Positions 30,871 through 40,489 of a DNA stretch of 64,000 bases are shown here, one piece after another. Below the pieces are notes generated by a model that saw nothing but the letters and a program-made list of their open reading frames with translations, did no database searches and was not told where the DNA came from. Position numbers and translations under genes: made by a program. How positions within the stretch are numbered: the stretch's first letter is position 1; each line of letters starts with the position of its first letter. The DNA is taken from assembly GCA_956465555.1 (NCBI GenBank), contig OY101116.1, forward strand, positions 558,001 to 622,000. Reading direction: 5' to 3'. The stretch is from Nitzschia sp. pyKryTriq1. Lineage: Eukaryota > Bacillariophyta > Bacillariophyceae > Bacillariales > Bacillariaceae.

Positions 30871-32221
30871 CTATTTTGTCGCGGCGTTCAGCGGGATCGT
30901 CAATCTTGTTGAAGTCGTTCGCAATTCCTCTGGCGGCCAACCAAAATAGCAACTGATTTTCGTGTAGGAGACGAGCAGGCCTCTTCTCAAAATCTATTAT
31001 CGAACCGTGGCACAGGATTTCGCCCTTGTCATTGCACAGATCTGGAATTCCTTCCACGGCTTTACCAGTTCTGCTCCATTCTTGCATTCTGAAGAACTTG
31101 TTGTACCGATCACCATCTTGTGCATTCGGTAGTTCGGCCGATGGAATGAAGCCAATTCGAAGATTATCCGTGGATCCCTCCGGGTTGATCCAATACCCGT
31201 CTTGGAGACTCTCTGCATCACCGTCCATCGAACGTAGTTCGACCGTAAAATCACCGGATAGGAAGGCGGATCGAGGTGTCTCACCCTCCGTCGTCGGCTG
31301 CACGTAGAAAGCTGGCGAATGCTCCCACAATTCCACGGCATGGTTGAATTTGCAAGACAACGGGGCACCCTGCTTTGATAAATATTCCCTAGTAATCTCC
31401 GCTCTGTCATCCGGTGTATCACATTTCACCCAAGTGATCATACGCTTTATGTTGGCATGGATCCCCTCCCCACGAGTGTTTGGGACGTAGTCGTTTCCCT
31501 GGAAACACGAGAAATACGTAAGGTCTTCTTGTGTGAGATCCCGATCTGATTTGAACGCAGTTTTCAAATCAGAACATTCCAAAATGCGCTGGACTAAGCA
31601 ACATTTCCCAGAAGCTGACAGTCGCATTATCGTTTTCGTAGCACCTTGTAGAGGAATATCGGAATCTTCCGTGAGTGCATAGTCTACGATCCCTTGAGCA
31701 AACAGTGAAATGATTTGACTATCAGCCTCAAAGGGTGCACCAATGTACCGAATGTCTTCCTTTTCGCAATACTTTATAACCTCGTACATTAGATCATCCC
31801 GAATGTATACTGCGCCCTTTTGTAGTTCCATAATCCTATTGAAGGTAGAGGTGGGATCCAAGTATCCATCTCGAAGCTTCTCCAAGTTGAAGTCTCGATC
31901 GTGGTATCTCTTAACATGTGTTGCATCCTTCAATGGATGGTACTTGCCATCAAACACAAACAATGGTTCGAATCCGGCTTTTCTCAAAAGCTCGACACGA
32001 GCACTGATACAACCATTGACTTCCGTGACTGGAACCTTCGGTTCGAGGAAGAACTGCCTCTTTACGTCAGCTTCTCGGATTGCTTTGTGCAACCAAATAG
32101 ATACATCCACTGCTACCAGTGGGTTTGGCTCACCATCTGTGTGATCCTTACGAATACCACCCAGAGTGTGGGTGTATCCTTGTGAAGGGCGGAGGAATTT
32201 GGCGGCGTCTTTGACACCCAT
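30746..32221 (-). CDS. FEN1/XPG (Rad2)-family structure-specific 5' nuclease in a TIR element
   Basis: XPG-N and XPG-I regions with the metal-binding acids in place (numbering from the ATG at 32239, six codons upstream of the start used). They are D45 (LVAVDVSIWL), D97 (LFVFDGKYHP), E171 and D173 (GAPFEADSQ; usually E-x-E), D192 and D194 (LTEDSDIPLQGA), and D250 of GNDYVPNTRGEGIHAN, which also begins the helix-two-turn-helix DNA grip. The family cuts 5' flaps or junctions in DNA using two metals. I start at MGVKDAAKFL (32221) because FEN1/XPG proteins begin Met-Gly-(I/V), and the N-terminal Gly sits by the active site; that gives 491 residues. The C-terminal 200 residues (TVELRSMDGDAESLQDGYWI onward) are not typical of FEN1 and no PCNA-binding QxxLxxFF is evident. 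This looks like an element-borne nuclease rather than the housekeeping FEN1. Confidence 0.82.
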   Translation of the reverse strand: MGVKDAAKFLRPSQGYTHTLGGIRKDHTDGEPNPLVAVDVSIWLHKAIREADVKRQFFLEPKVPVTEVNGCISARVELLRKAGFEPLFVFDGKYHPLKDATHVKRYHDRDFNLEKLRDGYLDPTSTFNRIMELQKGAVYIRDDLMYEVIKYCEKEDIRYIGAPFEADSQIISLFAQGIVDYALTEDSDIPLQGATKTIMRLSASGKCCLVQRILECSDLKTAFKSDRDLTQEDLTYFSCFQGNDYVPNTRGEGIHANIKRMITWVKCDTPDDRAEITREYLSKQGAPLSCKFNHAVELWEHSPAFYVQPTTEGETPRSAFLSGDFTVELRSMDGDAESLQDGYWINPEGSTDNLRIGFIPSAELPNAQDGDRYNKFFRMQEWSRTGKAVEGIPDLCNDKGEILCHGSIIDFEKRPARLLHENQLLFWLAARGIANDFNKIDDPAERRDKIVNTVVDLATRDPPLPPLPRLLLRGNGGYIRFQILESASEAP

Positions 32222-32493
32222 GATGACACTGTGAGACAAAAATTATCGTTGCTTGACATAATATACTATCATCCCTTACCATGGTACCCTACTCGTAGCT
32301 AGTTGATAGCATCCAACAAATTACACCAGCAGTTCCAGCATACATTAGGGTGGGTTGTGAGCACCAGAGCAAACATAGAGAGAAAGTATTGTACAACGGA
32401 GGTCGGTCATTGTCATGGTGGCTTATTGTGACTTGTGAGTGGATCGATGAGCTGAAAAGGCCGCATGGGTGCGCGAATTTTCCGAAAAATTGG

Positions 32494-32527
32494 TTCCGGT
32501 GACCCGCGCTCGCGCGACACGGCTTAT
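32494..32527 (-). repeat. Right terminal inverted repeat (34 bp)
   Basis: Exact reverse complement of 29606-29639. It lies 272 bp upstream of the nuclease start, so the nuclease promoter lies inside the element next to this end. Confidence 0.9.
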
Positions 32528-32960
32528 CTACAGTACCCACGACTAGAGAGCTCGTCAAAAATGAGTCGAAGTCGTTATGTACCAGCTACTGTACATACGT
32601 ACAAACACCGTACAGTATTATACTATTGGCTACCCTGCCCTCTCTACTCTACTCTACTACTACTACTACTAGTAGTAGCTCTCTCTAGTAGTAGACGTAG
32701 AGAGCAAGTAAATATTGTATAGTCTGTTCCAGTTCGTTCCCCGCGAGTTTATCCAGTGAAATTTTCCCTCCGCCGACCGCCCATTTTTCTTTTTCCTCAT
32801 CTTCTTCCACCCTGCCTCCACCCTTAAACCCAACCAATTCATTTTCATCAGCTCGATCAAGTGGTTCTACGTATGCCGGTACATACAGGAGGAAAGCATT
32901 TCGATAAGGGTTTTCAAAATAAATGACTTTTGGCAACCCCCCTTCATTCTTCCGGCCGTC
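32528..32960. other. Intergenic region upstream of the O-FucT-like gene
   Basis: No gene. The part near 32640-32705 is a CTACT/TAGTAG low-complexity run with self-complementary pieces (ACTACTACTAGTAGTAG). Confidence 0.4.
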
Positions 32961-34676
32961 ATGAAGGAATTCCTGAACGGTCGTGTTAACGATGGTGATG
33001 GTGATGGTGATGCCTTTGAAAGCCTTGAGATTGAACGCAATCTCTTTTGCCGACAACAGTGGTGGGATCGACGTCGTGAGCAGTATGCGACAATGTTGGT
33101 CCTGGTTGCCACTTTTCTAACATGGCAGGTTCAAGTGGATCGATCTGAGATTCTGTCCTGCACCACCGGCTCAGGGGGGTTTTGTGACGTCAAAACGACA
33201 ACGACGAATGCAGACCTATTTGTCTACCAAACAAACGCGCCAAGCGAAACAAGAACTCCAACTCCAACGGCTTCCCCTTCGATTGATCTCGATAGTTCAA
33301 AAAATAACAGTCAGCCACCCACCAGCACACAAAGGACCGAGAATTCGTTCCAAAATAATACCTCGGCCGTGGACAAACACGTTGCAGCTACAGAAACGCC
33401 AACGGCAAATCCAACGGCATCCCCTTCGATTGATGTGGATAGTTCAAATAACAGTCAGCCACCCACCACACAAATGATGACGGCGAATCTGAGTCAAGAG
33501 CCGACCTCAAGTCACCATGGTACCGACGACAACAACAAAGATAGTGGCAGCCATGGCCCCACCAAGAGCCCCGAAATACCCATAGTCGATAGATCGAGTC
33601 AAGATGGAAAGTATGTGTTGTATTTTTCAGAGTCGGGGTGGGCCAACCAGGAAATTGGCCTCGAGCATGCGTTCTATATTGCGAGGGCTTTAAACAGAAC
33701 GCTCATTTTGCCTCCCGTCTTGCCTCATCTGGGAAAGGGAAATACAATACCGCGAGATGTATTTGGTATGGACTCTGGAAACTTCAAAACCTGGGTGGAC
33801 CCTCTCAAATTTTATGTCAAGAAACTTCCTTCTAATAAGTACCTGCCAATTTCCAAAATTCTGGATCGCGACTATTCTTTCGCGGACGTTTCAACCATCG
33901 ATGCCAAGGAATTCTCCTCAATAGAGGGGAGCAAGACGATGTCAAGATGGGTTATGGAGTACAATTATTCCCATTTCAATACCAAATGGATCTACAACAG
34001 TCCCGAGCTCGAGGGAACAGTCACTACGCAAACAAGAACCGAATACGGCAAGGCACGGATTCTGAATTTGACACTTCGTGATATTGCGGTCGAATTCAAG
34101 GATTCCCCCGAGGATATTCTGGTTCTACTGGATGGCTTTAAGAGTATATTTGACAAAAGCGCGATGCACCCGCCGTTCCAGCCTCGCATGAGTACTCCAA
34201 TACGCGAAGCGGCGCATGTCGTTCGAGATCGATGGAATGTTCCGGCCTACGCGGCGGTCCATATCCGTGGCGGTGATGGAAATTTCCAAAAAAAAGAAAA
34301 GCTGAAAGAATCCATCAGGACTGCCATGGACCATATATCCTTACAAGTTACAGCATGGCTGGGCAGCCATAGTGACGAGATCGATGCCGTCGGTCTCTAC
34401 GTGGCAACAGATGTCGAGAATTTGTTCAATCATCCAGTGATGACTCACGAGATTGAGGAACTGGTTGACGGTATTCGCAAAAGTGGTAATACCACGATTG
34501 AGATTCTTTCGGGCAAGGATATTCTGAATGAAACTAATTTGCTGGGTGATTTGCGGTACGCTAACGTCTTTATGGACATTCAAATGGCGGCATGCGCCAC
34601 AATCGGGTACATTGGCACAGAAGGCAGTACATTTTCACGGCTTATTCAAGATCACCGACACGAGAACGCTTGTTAA
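32961..34676 (+). CDS. Protein O-fucosyltransferase-like type II membrane protein
   Basis: A single-exon, 571-residue protein. After about 40 residues there is a moderately hydrophobic anchor (MLVLVATFLTWQVQV). Next is a Thr/Ser/Pro/Asn-rich stem containing two imperfect copies of a unit with TPTASPSIDLDSSKNNSQPP, likely heavily O-glycosylated. The catalytic part opens with YVLYFSESGWANQEIGLEHA, YIARALNRTLILPPVLPH, the GT-B start seen in GDP-fucose protein O-fucosyltransferases. It later has AYAAVHIRGGDGNF (donor-site Arg) and VGLYVATDVENL, and ends with ACATIGYIGTEGSTFSRLI. These are typical of O-FucT/GT65-68-like enzymes. The acceptor is unknown. A GATGGT hexamer repeat codes for the DGDGDGD run at the N-terminus. 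Confidence 0.75.
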   Translation: MKEFLNGRVNDGDGDGDAFESLEIERNLFCRQQWWDRRREQYATMLVLVATFLTWQVQVDRSEILSCTTGSGGFCDVKTTTTNADLFVYQTNAPSETRTPTPTASPSIDLDSSKNNSQPPTSTQRTENSFQNNTSAVDKHVAATETPTANPTASPSIDVDSSNNSQPPTTQMMTANLSQEPTSSHHGTDDNNKDSGSHGPTKSPEIPIVDRSSQDGKYVLYFSESGWANQEIGLEHAFYIARALNRTLILPPVLPHLGKGNTIPRDVFGMDSGNFKTWVDPLKFYVKKLPSNKYLPISKILDRDYSFADVSTIDAKEFSSIEGSKTMSRWVMEYNYSHFNTKWIYNSPELEGTVTTQTRTEYGKARILNLTLRDIAVEFKDSPEDILVLLDGFKSIFDKSAMHPPFQPRMSTPIREAAHVVRDRWNVPAYAAVHIRGGDGNFQKKEKLKESIRTAMDHISLQVTAWLGSHSDEIDAVGLYVATDVENLFNHPVMTHEIEELVDGIRKSGNTTIEILSGKDILNETNLLGDLRYANVFMDIQMAACATIGYIGTEGSTFSRLIQDHRHENAC

Positions 34677-35289
34677 GCGCTTATTAAGACCGAGGATGAA
34701 TTCGGCTTTAGTAATCCTAGAATGCATAGTTCTCTCTAGATTCTCTTGAGTATTTTTAGAGAGATCTTCTCTGGAATCTACAGTGGCCAATCTGTAGAGA
34801 GAGAGGGTCATGACGAGGGTGCACGGACGATGATATCAATAGATGGATGATGATCTAGTAGCAAGGAGACAAGTACGACCTATCCGATCCGATCACTTTG
34901 ACTTGTTCTCGGTATAGGGCTGGCTCGTTCGGAAGCGGACGACGGACAGCAGTACGCGCCATACTCGCCTTGCGTTTTCGACGACGACTCCTCCGACCAG
35001 CAGTTCGGCCATCTCCTCATGTTGACGCGATCGCGATTTGCGACGATGGCAGTCCATGACGATACTACAGTATCAGAGACTACCAGTGCTCCATCAGATC
35101 TCAGATCCCTCAACTCTCAACTCAATCATACAACCTTGCATCATATCAGAGCAGGTATTGCTCGACTATTGATTAGCTGGCTTTTAAACTTTCCGTTGTA
35201 TCTTTTCAGTGTTGTGCCAATCGAAAGCGTCAAGGGTTTGTGGCCTACTTCTAGTAGGAGGAGGAGAATAAATCAATAATAAGATTACG
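34677..35289. other. Intergenic region
   Basis: No gene supported in 613 bp. It holds the 3' end of the O-FucT-like transcript and the promoter of the beta-helix gene. TCTAGAGAGA/CTCTAG short inverted sequences occur near 34730-34810. Confidence 0.4.
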
Positions 35290-36657
35290 ATGGCAGGCAA
35301 TCGCAAAAACCGCGGCCATCACCACAAAGACAGCGGCGGCGGCAGCGGCAGTAGCAGCCACCAACAACAACACAACCGCTATTCCGACGGCGGCAGCGGC
35401 AGTAGCAGCCACCAACAACAACACAACCGCTATTCCGATGCTTCAAGCCAAAGCAAAAAAGATAGTGCTTCAGCGGCGCAATATTATTTGGATTTCAACA
35501 AGGTCTTGCAAGAAGCCGATGAAGGATTTCAAATCACTTGGCGAGAAATTGTCTTTGCGATCATGGGAGTTGCCATTTTGGCAGTGCTGTCGATTTTCGT
35601 GGGCATTGCAGCGGGAATGACGATTTCGATTCACTATTATGACGATCAGAGTCCTGTAGCGGTCCGTCGAATGGATCCTAAAGAGACAACTACCATGTAC
35701 AGCGGGTCAGCGGCCTATCGTAAAGTTACCACTTTGGATCCCACTATTGCGTCGAGTAATGTGTTGCAGAGCAAAGAACGAGGCGGTTTGGACCTAGGAA
35801 AAGTTATCACGACATCGGCATCCGGGCAGTTGAATATATTGATGGTGGTAGAGGAAGCGACACCGTTGCATGTTGATGGGAGAGCCAGTAGCAAATCCAA
35901 AGCACCCCCCTCTTCGTCCTCTTTTACTAACGAGAAAAAGAAAGGATTTGAAACAGACGAAAGTTCTAAACGAATTCCCATGACTATGGAACAGGCAAAT
36001 ATATTGGTCCCAGGATACAGCAAATGGAAAGAAAATCAGCCAGATATTGCCATCCGGGAACCAATGATTTTGCCGAAACAATGTTCAGATGGGTACACCA
36101 CAGGATTCGAGGACTGGCGCACATTAAAAGCAGCCGTACAAGAAGCCAATTCTATCTCAGCCGAGCGATTCATGAAGTGGAGTGCCTACTTTGCCAATGT
36201 CGGAAAATCTTTTGCAGCCTTTGAAGATGATGATTTATACTACGAAGAAGATGTCGTCTTTACGATTTGTCCAGGAGCAACACTCAGAGCCCGACGAGGA
36301 CCTATTTATATCAATGCCGAAAATGTGATCATTCAATGTCATGGTTGCGCGATTGATGTGGGTGGCACGCATTTGAACTTTGGCCCGCACGCCAAAAATG
36401 TCTTGGTGCGAGGCGTCACCTTTAAGAACGCACAGACTTCAAGTTTGACCTTCTTTCATGATGGGGCGGAAGCATCTTTTGAAGATTGTTTTTGGCTCGG
36501 AAATTCGGGCATCAATGGGAGGTTTGGAGGGGTGGCCGATATCAACTCAACCAGTTTGGTCAATTTCTACCGATGCGAGATCAGTCAAGGTCGAATGGTA
36601 TCAGCTCTTGGAAATGTCCATCCAGGAGCCACCTCGTCGCTGTCGATTCGGACCTAA
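35290..36657 (+). CDS. Membrane-anchored right-handed beta-helix (pectate-lyase-fold) protein
   Basis: A single-exon, 455-residue protein. The N-terminal cytosolic region is Ser/Gly/His/Gln-rich and contains a perfect tandem duplication of 17 residues (GGSGSSSHQQQHNRYSD, twice). One membrane helix lies near residues 95-117 (FAIMGVAILAVLSIFVGIAA). The ectodomain ends in stacked beta-helix rungs: VVFTICPGATLRARRGPIYI, VIIQCHGCAIDVGGTHLNFG, VLVRGVTFKNAQTSSLTFFH, ASFEDCFWLGNSGI, VNFYRCEISQG. This is the pectin-lyase-like fold common in diatom cell-surface proteins. No catalytic Asp/Arg set of a known lyase is clear, so it may bind polysaccharide rather than cut it. Confidence 0.65.
   Translation: MAGNRKNRGHHHKDSGGGSGSSSHQQQHNRYSDGGSGSSSHQQQHNRYSDASSQSKKDSASAAQYYLDFNKVLQEADEGFQITWREIVFAIMGVAILAVLSIFVGIAAGMTISIHYYDDQSPVAVRRMDPKETTTMYSGSAAYRKVTTLDPTIASSNVLQSKERGGLDLGKVITTSASGQLNILMVVEEATPLHVDGRASSKSKAPPSSSSFTNEKKKGFETDESSKRIPMTMEQANILVPGYSKWKENQPDIAIREPMILPKQCSDGYTTGFEDWRTLKAAVQEANSISAERFMKWSAYFANVGKSFAAFEDDDLYYEEDVVFTICPGATLRARRGPIYINAENVIIQCHGCAIDVGGTHLNFGPHAKNVLVRGVTFKNAQTSSLTFFHDGAEASFEDCFWLGNSGINGRFGGVADINSTSLVNFYRCEISQGRMVSALGNVHPGATSSLSIRT
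35337..35440. repeat. 51-bp perfect tandem duplication in the coding region
   Basis: Two adjacent copies of a 51-bp unit (beginning GGCGGCAGCGGCAGTAGC) encode GGSGSSSHQQQHNRYSD twice with identical nucleotides. Identity at the DNA level suggests a recent duplication. Confidence 0.85.
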
Positions 36658-36917
36658 AAAAGCACGCTCAGATACTTTTAACAACAGTAGTAGGGACAAA
36701 CAAACTACTACTATCGGTACTGTAGTAGGAAATCATTGCGGTGGCTTGGGATGAGATGCATTGCCTTCCTCAGTCTCGAGTATACTAAAGGTGGAAGTCG
36801 AAGAAAGCTTGAGTTTTCATTTCGGTAAAGTTTGTTGGTGTTGGGTTTTACTATTGTACACAACCCCAACCCCAACTATTGTACACACACTACATCGGCG
36901 TTACTGCCTTGACGCAC

Positions 36918-38468
36918 TTATTGTTGTCTTGACTTAGCAGAGTATTTTGAGTTGAAAGATGCATGATACTGTTCGTCAGTTTCCTCGCACTGAGAGTTTG
37001 CTCCCTTCTCACTTCCCTCACTGACGCCCATCAGGCTTCCCGCGACGGTACCCCCGGCCTCGCAATCGATCAACTCTTGCTTGAGGACAAGTGTAATCTC
37101 CAAGAAGTTGGGTCGATTGTGCTGATTGGCATCCCAGGCGCACTTGAGCATTTCACCAATCAACTCATTCCACCGGCGGAAGATGGCAGGACGGACTCCC
37201 TTTGTATGGACTCGATTTGTAATCATGTTTTCTGTGTAGAAACCAAAAGGTGGCTCAAGAGCTAGAATAAACCACATCACCATGGACCAGCTGTAGACGT
37301 CAGCTGATAGATTATAAGGCTCCCCCAATCCGACTTCAGGTGCCACTGTTTTTGTAGAATCAAAGAAGACGTGGTTAGATTATAAGCATAGCAGGCAAAT
37401 CAAGCAGTGCCGTCGGTACTTACTGTATCGGATGGCTCCGGTCATTGCAGTCATGTTGCGGTAGGTTCCGTCTGCTCGCAGATCTCTGTCCTTAAGCTCC
37501 TTGGCCAAGCCGAAGTCAAACAGTTTCAGTTGGTTGTGACAATCAAAGCCAATGTTGGCTGGTTTGAGATCGCGGAAAACAATATTCTTTGAGTGCAGAT
37601 AAAAGAGACCACTTGCAATGTCGTAAGCAGCCGCGATTCTCTCGTGGTAAAGCTCTTGTTCCTTCTTCTTGCCTCCAGTTAGAGATCCGAAGAGACCCTT
37701 GTACATCCTTTCCCTGTCCATCCACTTCTTGATTCGTCCCGTCAGAGTATCAGTCATCTTCTCGAGAATCAAGAAGTATCCAGGGGTGCAGGGTTTGGCC
37801 TTGCTGACCCCAGCCAACTCAATGATGTTCGGGTGGTCTAGCACCGCCAAGAACCTGGCTTCCATTGCAATATCGACATTTCCTTTCATGTAGTTAATCT
37901 TGTCAGTATCCTTGTTGAGGCTTTTCAGGACATACCGTCCCCCGTTCTTTCGGGTCTTCTTCGATCGAGTTGCCACGTACTCGCGCGAGAACTTGTACGT
38001 TTCTAGAGCTCCCTTTCCTGTGCCACACCCTGAGTGATCACTGCCATCCATACTGCGCAAAGACAAACTTCGGTCATCGGAGTTATCTCGTTTGGGGAGG
38101 CAGAGGGACAGGATTGCCCCGAAACCCCGAGCTTCGGTAGCCACTGGATCGGCTTTGTCGCTGCCACTGGATCTGAAGGATCGAACCGAACCGCCCCCTC
38201 GCCCTTGCACACGAATTCGATCAACGTCTCGAACGACACAAAATCCTCCTCGTCCGATGATCCCACCACTGACGATCTCACGGTCGCTGAACTGAGGAAC
38301 ACGTTCCAGAATACCAGAATTCAATACCTTGGAATCTTCTCCAGCGAACTCGACAACCCGTGATGCGGTTGCCAGGAGCTCCTCAACCGAAGCCAGACGA
38401 ATGTCATCGGGTGAGCGCTTCGGTTTGGGGGTGGGTCTTTCGCCTTCGCCGTGTAGTGTGATAATCAT
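36918..38468 (-). CDS. Protein kinase (TKL-like), first of three paralogues
   Basis: Exons 38468..37424 and 37345..36918, with a 78-bp GTAAGT...CAG intron splitting the Met codon of GAIRYMAPEV; 490 residues. Subdomains: glycine loop GGIIGRGGFCVV; a long insert (about 95 residues, Ser/Arg-rich) before the ATP Lys in YVLKSL; helix C MEARFLAVLDHPNIIELAGV; catalytic loop VFRDLKPANIGF, where HRD is FRD; DFG in LKLFDFGLAKEL; MAPEVGLGEPYNLSADVYSW. A second insert, GSLTGGKKKEQEL, precedes helix E. Lys, Asp and DFG are present, so activity is likely despite the missing His. The helix F sequence resembles TKL/RAF-like kinases. Two paralogues follow at 40.5 and 43.2 kb. Confidence 0.85.
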
Positions 38469-39390
38469 GGTGCGAAAAATAAGTTGTTGTTAGCTTACCA
38501 AACGGAGGCGAAATCAAAATATGAGCTATCTTTTATTCTTCATGCTAGTCTACGATCAAGTTTTAAGCTAGACTACCGGTACGATATACCACGTACGTTT
38601 ACGAACCTGTTGTTACTCGTAGTATGAAAGTTCACAATCGCGCTTCTTTCAATTTTCTCGGAAGAATTGAAACGGGTGGGCGGAATGTAGATCAGGGTTC
38701 TGTGGCGTTCTGGTCTTTTCGCTACGGTGCGCAATTATTGTACGCGCTGCTGTACTGTACCTTACACATACCGGTACGGTACAATACTCCGATACCGCAC
38801 ACACAACAAGGACTACTCCTGTACTGCTGGACATTTTAGGAAGTGAATCTACATAAGCCCACACCATCTCTTTTACATGCTCGTATGTACTGTGTTGGTA
38901 CCTGGTAGTGGGAACATCGGGTACGCGAAGACGCCGCTGACGGACGGTGGAGAACCTGTTTTACTCGTAAAATCATCATCATCTATAGTATGTAGTGGAG
39001 CTGGTCTTGAAAATCCGTTGGGCTGGTGTCCGAATTGGAGAAGTAGTGCCGGCGGAGGATGGAAACAGTCGGTGGAAAAGGCCTGAGTAGTGGCACTGTA
39101 GCACAAAACAAATTCGTAGGCGAATCCAAGATTCCCAAGCTACGCCTCGGCCAGTAAGCAAGCCAGTACGCGTAAAGGAGGGAACTACCGCCGTACAGTC
39201 GTCAGACATGTACCGGGACAGTCGAATGTGTGGTTATGCGCTTCGCAAGCGCGCAGAGACAACTACACGGTAGATTGTGCTATCGCCTGGAGGCGGAACA
39301 GTGTGTTGTGAGTGGTAATTAGCCATAGTTGTTTCTCCTACCGGTATCCAAGATCATATGTGACGTCACTGTCCGTCAGTCGTCCGTCAA

Positions 39391-39560
39391 CGGCCGATAC
39401 CGGAGCCATGATGCTCTCGTCACCACTAGTAGCTAGCAGTCTCATAAATCTACTAAAGCTCCTCTTATTGATTTACTTCACGGCCGATACCGGAGCCATG
39501 ATGCTCTCGTCACCACTAGTCTCATAAATCTACTAAGCTCCTCTTATTGATTTACTTCAC
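39391..39560. repeat. Head-to-tail duplication (~90 and ~80 bp)
   Basis: Both copies begin CGGCCGATACCGGAGCCATG and end TTATTGATTTACTTCA. The second copy lacks a 10-bp AGCTAGCAGT segment and one A; otherwise they look identical. Confidence 0.85.
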
Positions 39561-40144
39561 ACGTAGTGACAATAGTAACGCGAATCTGGGGTGTGGCGAA
39601 AAGGGGGATTTACTGTTGTAAAACGTCAAACGTTGAATTTTGGTGATACTGTAGTGATCCATTGCTAGTAGAGAGAGAGGTGGCTACTACAGTACCTGCC
39701 AGGTTACACGTGCTATCACGAGGAGAAAAACACGCAAACTAAAAATCCTGCAAATCCAGGGGACTTGGCGGCAAAGCTTATTCGACGCGAGCGTTGAGCG
39801 GAAGATCACTCTTTTGTTTTCATTACTATTGTGATCTCTCTTGATCATTGTAACAATAATCAATCGACATCTGCTGCCCTCATATCAAATAGGCCTTCCC
39901 TTCTAATCCCTTTAGTTGTTCCGTAATGTGAGAGCAGAATAGTAGGAATAAACTAGCGTGCAAGGTAGTTGACATCCCTACTAGCATCTAGCATCATACT
40001 ACTACGATACTACGATTCAAAGCCACCTTTAGCCATGAGTTACTACGATAGCCTAGTGAACAGAGACGAGCAGGAAGCCATTGCTTTACGGTTCAGGAGA
40101 ATCCATTCGGTATTATCTCATCAAGGTAGGAACTAAATTAGACA

Positions 40145-40250
40145 GTGCACTTTTTCGCTGCTTTACGATATAGTCGTACACTACTAGTAGAGGGTAGCGA
40201 TGGGTTTCTCTACTGCTGCTACTGCATCGTAAAGCACCGAAAAATTGCAC
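40145..40250. mobile_element. MITE-like element with 25-bp imperfect terminal inverted repeats
   Basis: The left end GTGCACTTTTTCGCTGCTTT (continuing ACGAT) and right end (reverse complement GTGCAATTTTTCGGTGCTTT, continuing ACGAT) match at 23 of 25 positions, 106 bp apart end to end. No coding capacity. The left end with about 10 bp of flank recurs in inverted orientation at 25133-25170, which argues for a dispersed family. No convincing target-site duplication is visible. Confidence 0.6.
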
Positions 40251-40489
40251 TCAGAGATTGTGCCTACTCCAGAGTAGAGAGAAGCTAGTAAGAGTGCCTT
40301 TTAAAACATAGACTACCAACTGATTGGAACGCAGGATTGCTGGAGAGGATGGCAATATTCATTCAGGTGTTAGCTGTTAGCTGTTATCTATCACTAAGAA
40401 ACCACTTTCTCCGCAATGATAATGATTGATGTCTTGATAGCGAAAAAGTCTCGGGGCGAGGTCTTTTAGGTTCCCCACCTCGCCGCGGT

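Larger units (their letters stand above)
29606..32527. mobile_element. Putative DNA transposon with 34-bp terminal inverted repeats carrying a FEN1/XPG-like nuclease
   Basis: A 2,922-bp segment is bounded by identical 34-bp inverted repeats, each beginning ATAAGCCGTGTCGCGCGAGC when read inward. Two convergent genes fill it: a 342-residue basic/coiled-coil protein starting 203 bp inside the left end, and a 5'-nuclease starting 272 bp inside the right end. Their 3' ends overlap by 125 bp. I see no DDE transposase, tyrosine recombinase, helicase or reverse transcriptase motif in it. The target-site duplication is not clear: flanks ...GGACT and CTACA... share only a 2-bp CT, or AT/TA if the ends are set further in. 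From memory, XPG-type nuclease domains occur in Academ transposons, but that family also has a large transposase, which is not visible here. Confidence 0.75.
38469..40489. other. Long intergenic region (2.0 kb) with tandem duplication and small inverted-repeat element
   Basis: No clear gene. It contains a head-to-tail duplication of about 80-90 bp (39391-39560) and an inverted-repeat element (40145-40250). A 33-codon ORF at 40035-40136 (MSYYDSLVNRDEQEAIALRF...) has protein-like composition and ends in a GGTAGGAAC that could also be a splice donor. It may be a small gene or first exon, but there is no further support. Confidence 0.45.

Noticed and set aside
31960-31975. GGTTCGAATCC, a tRNA T-arm-like string
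   Set aside because: Lies within the nuclease coding frame and no cloverleaf surrounds it.
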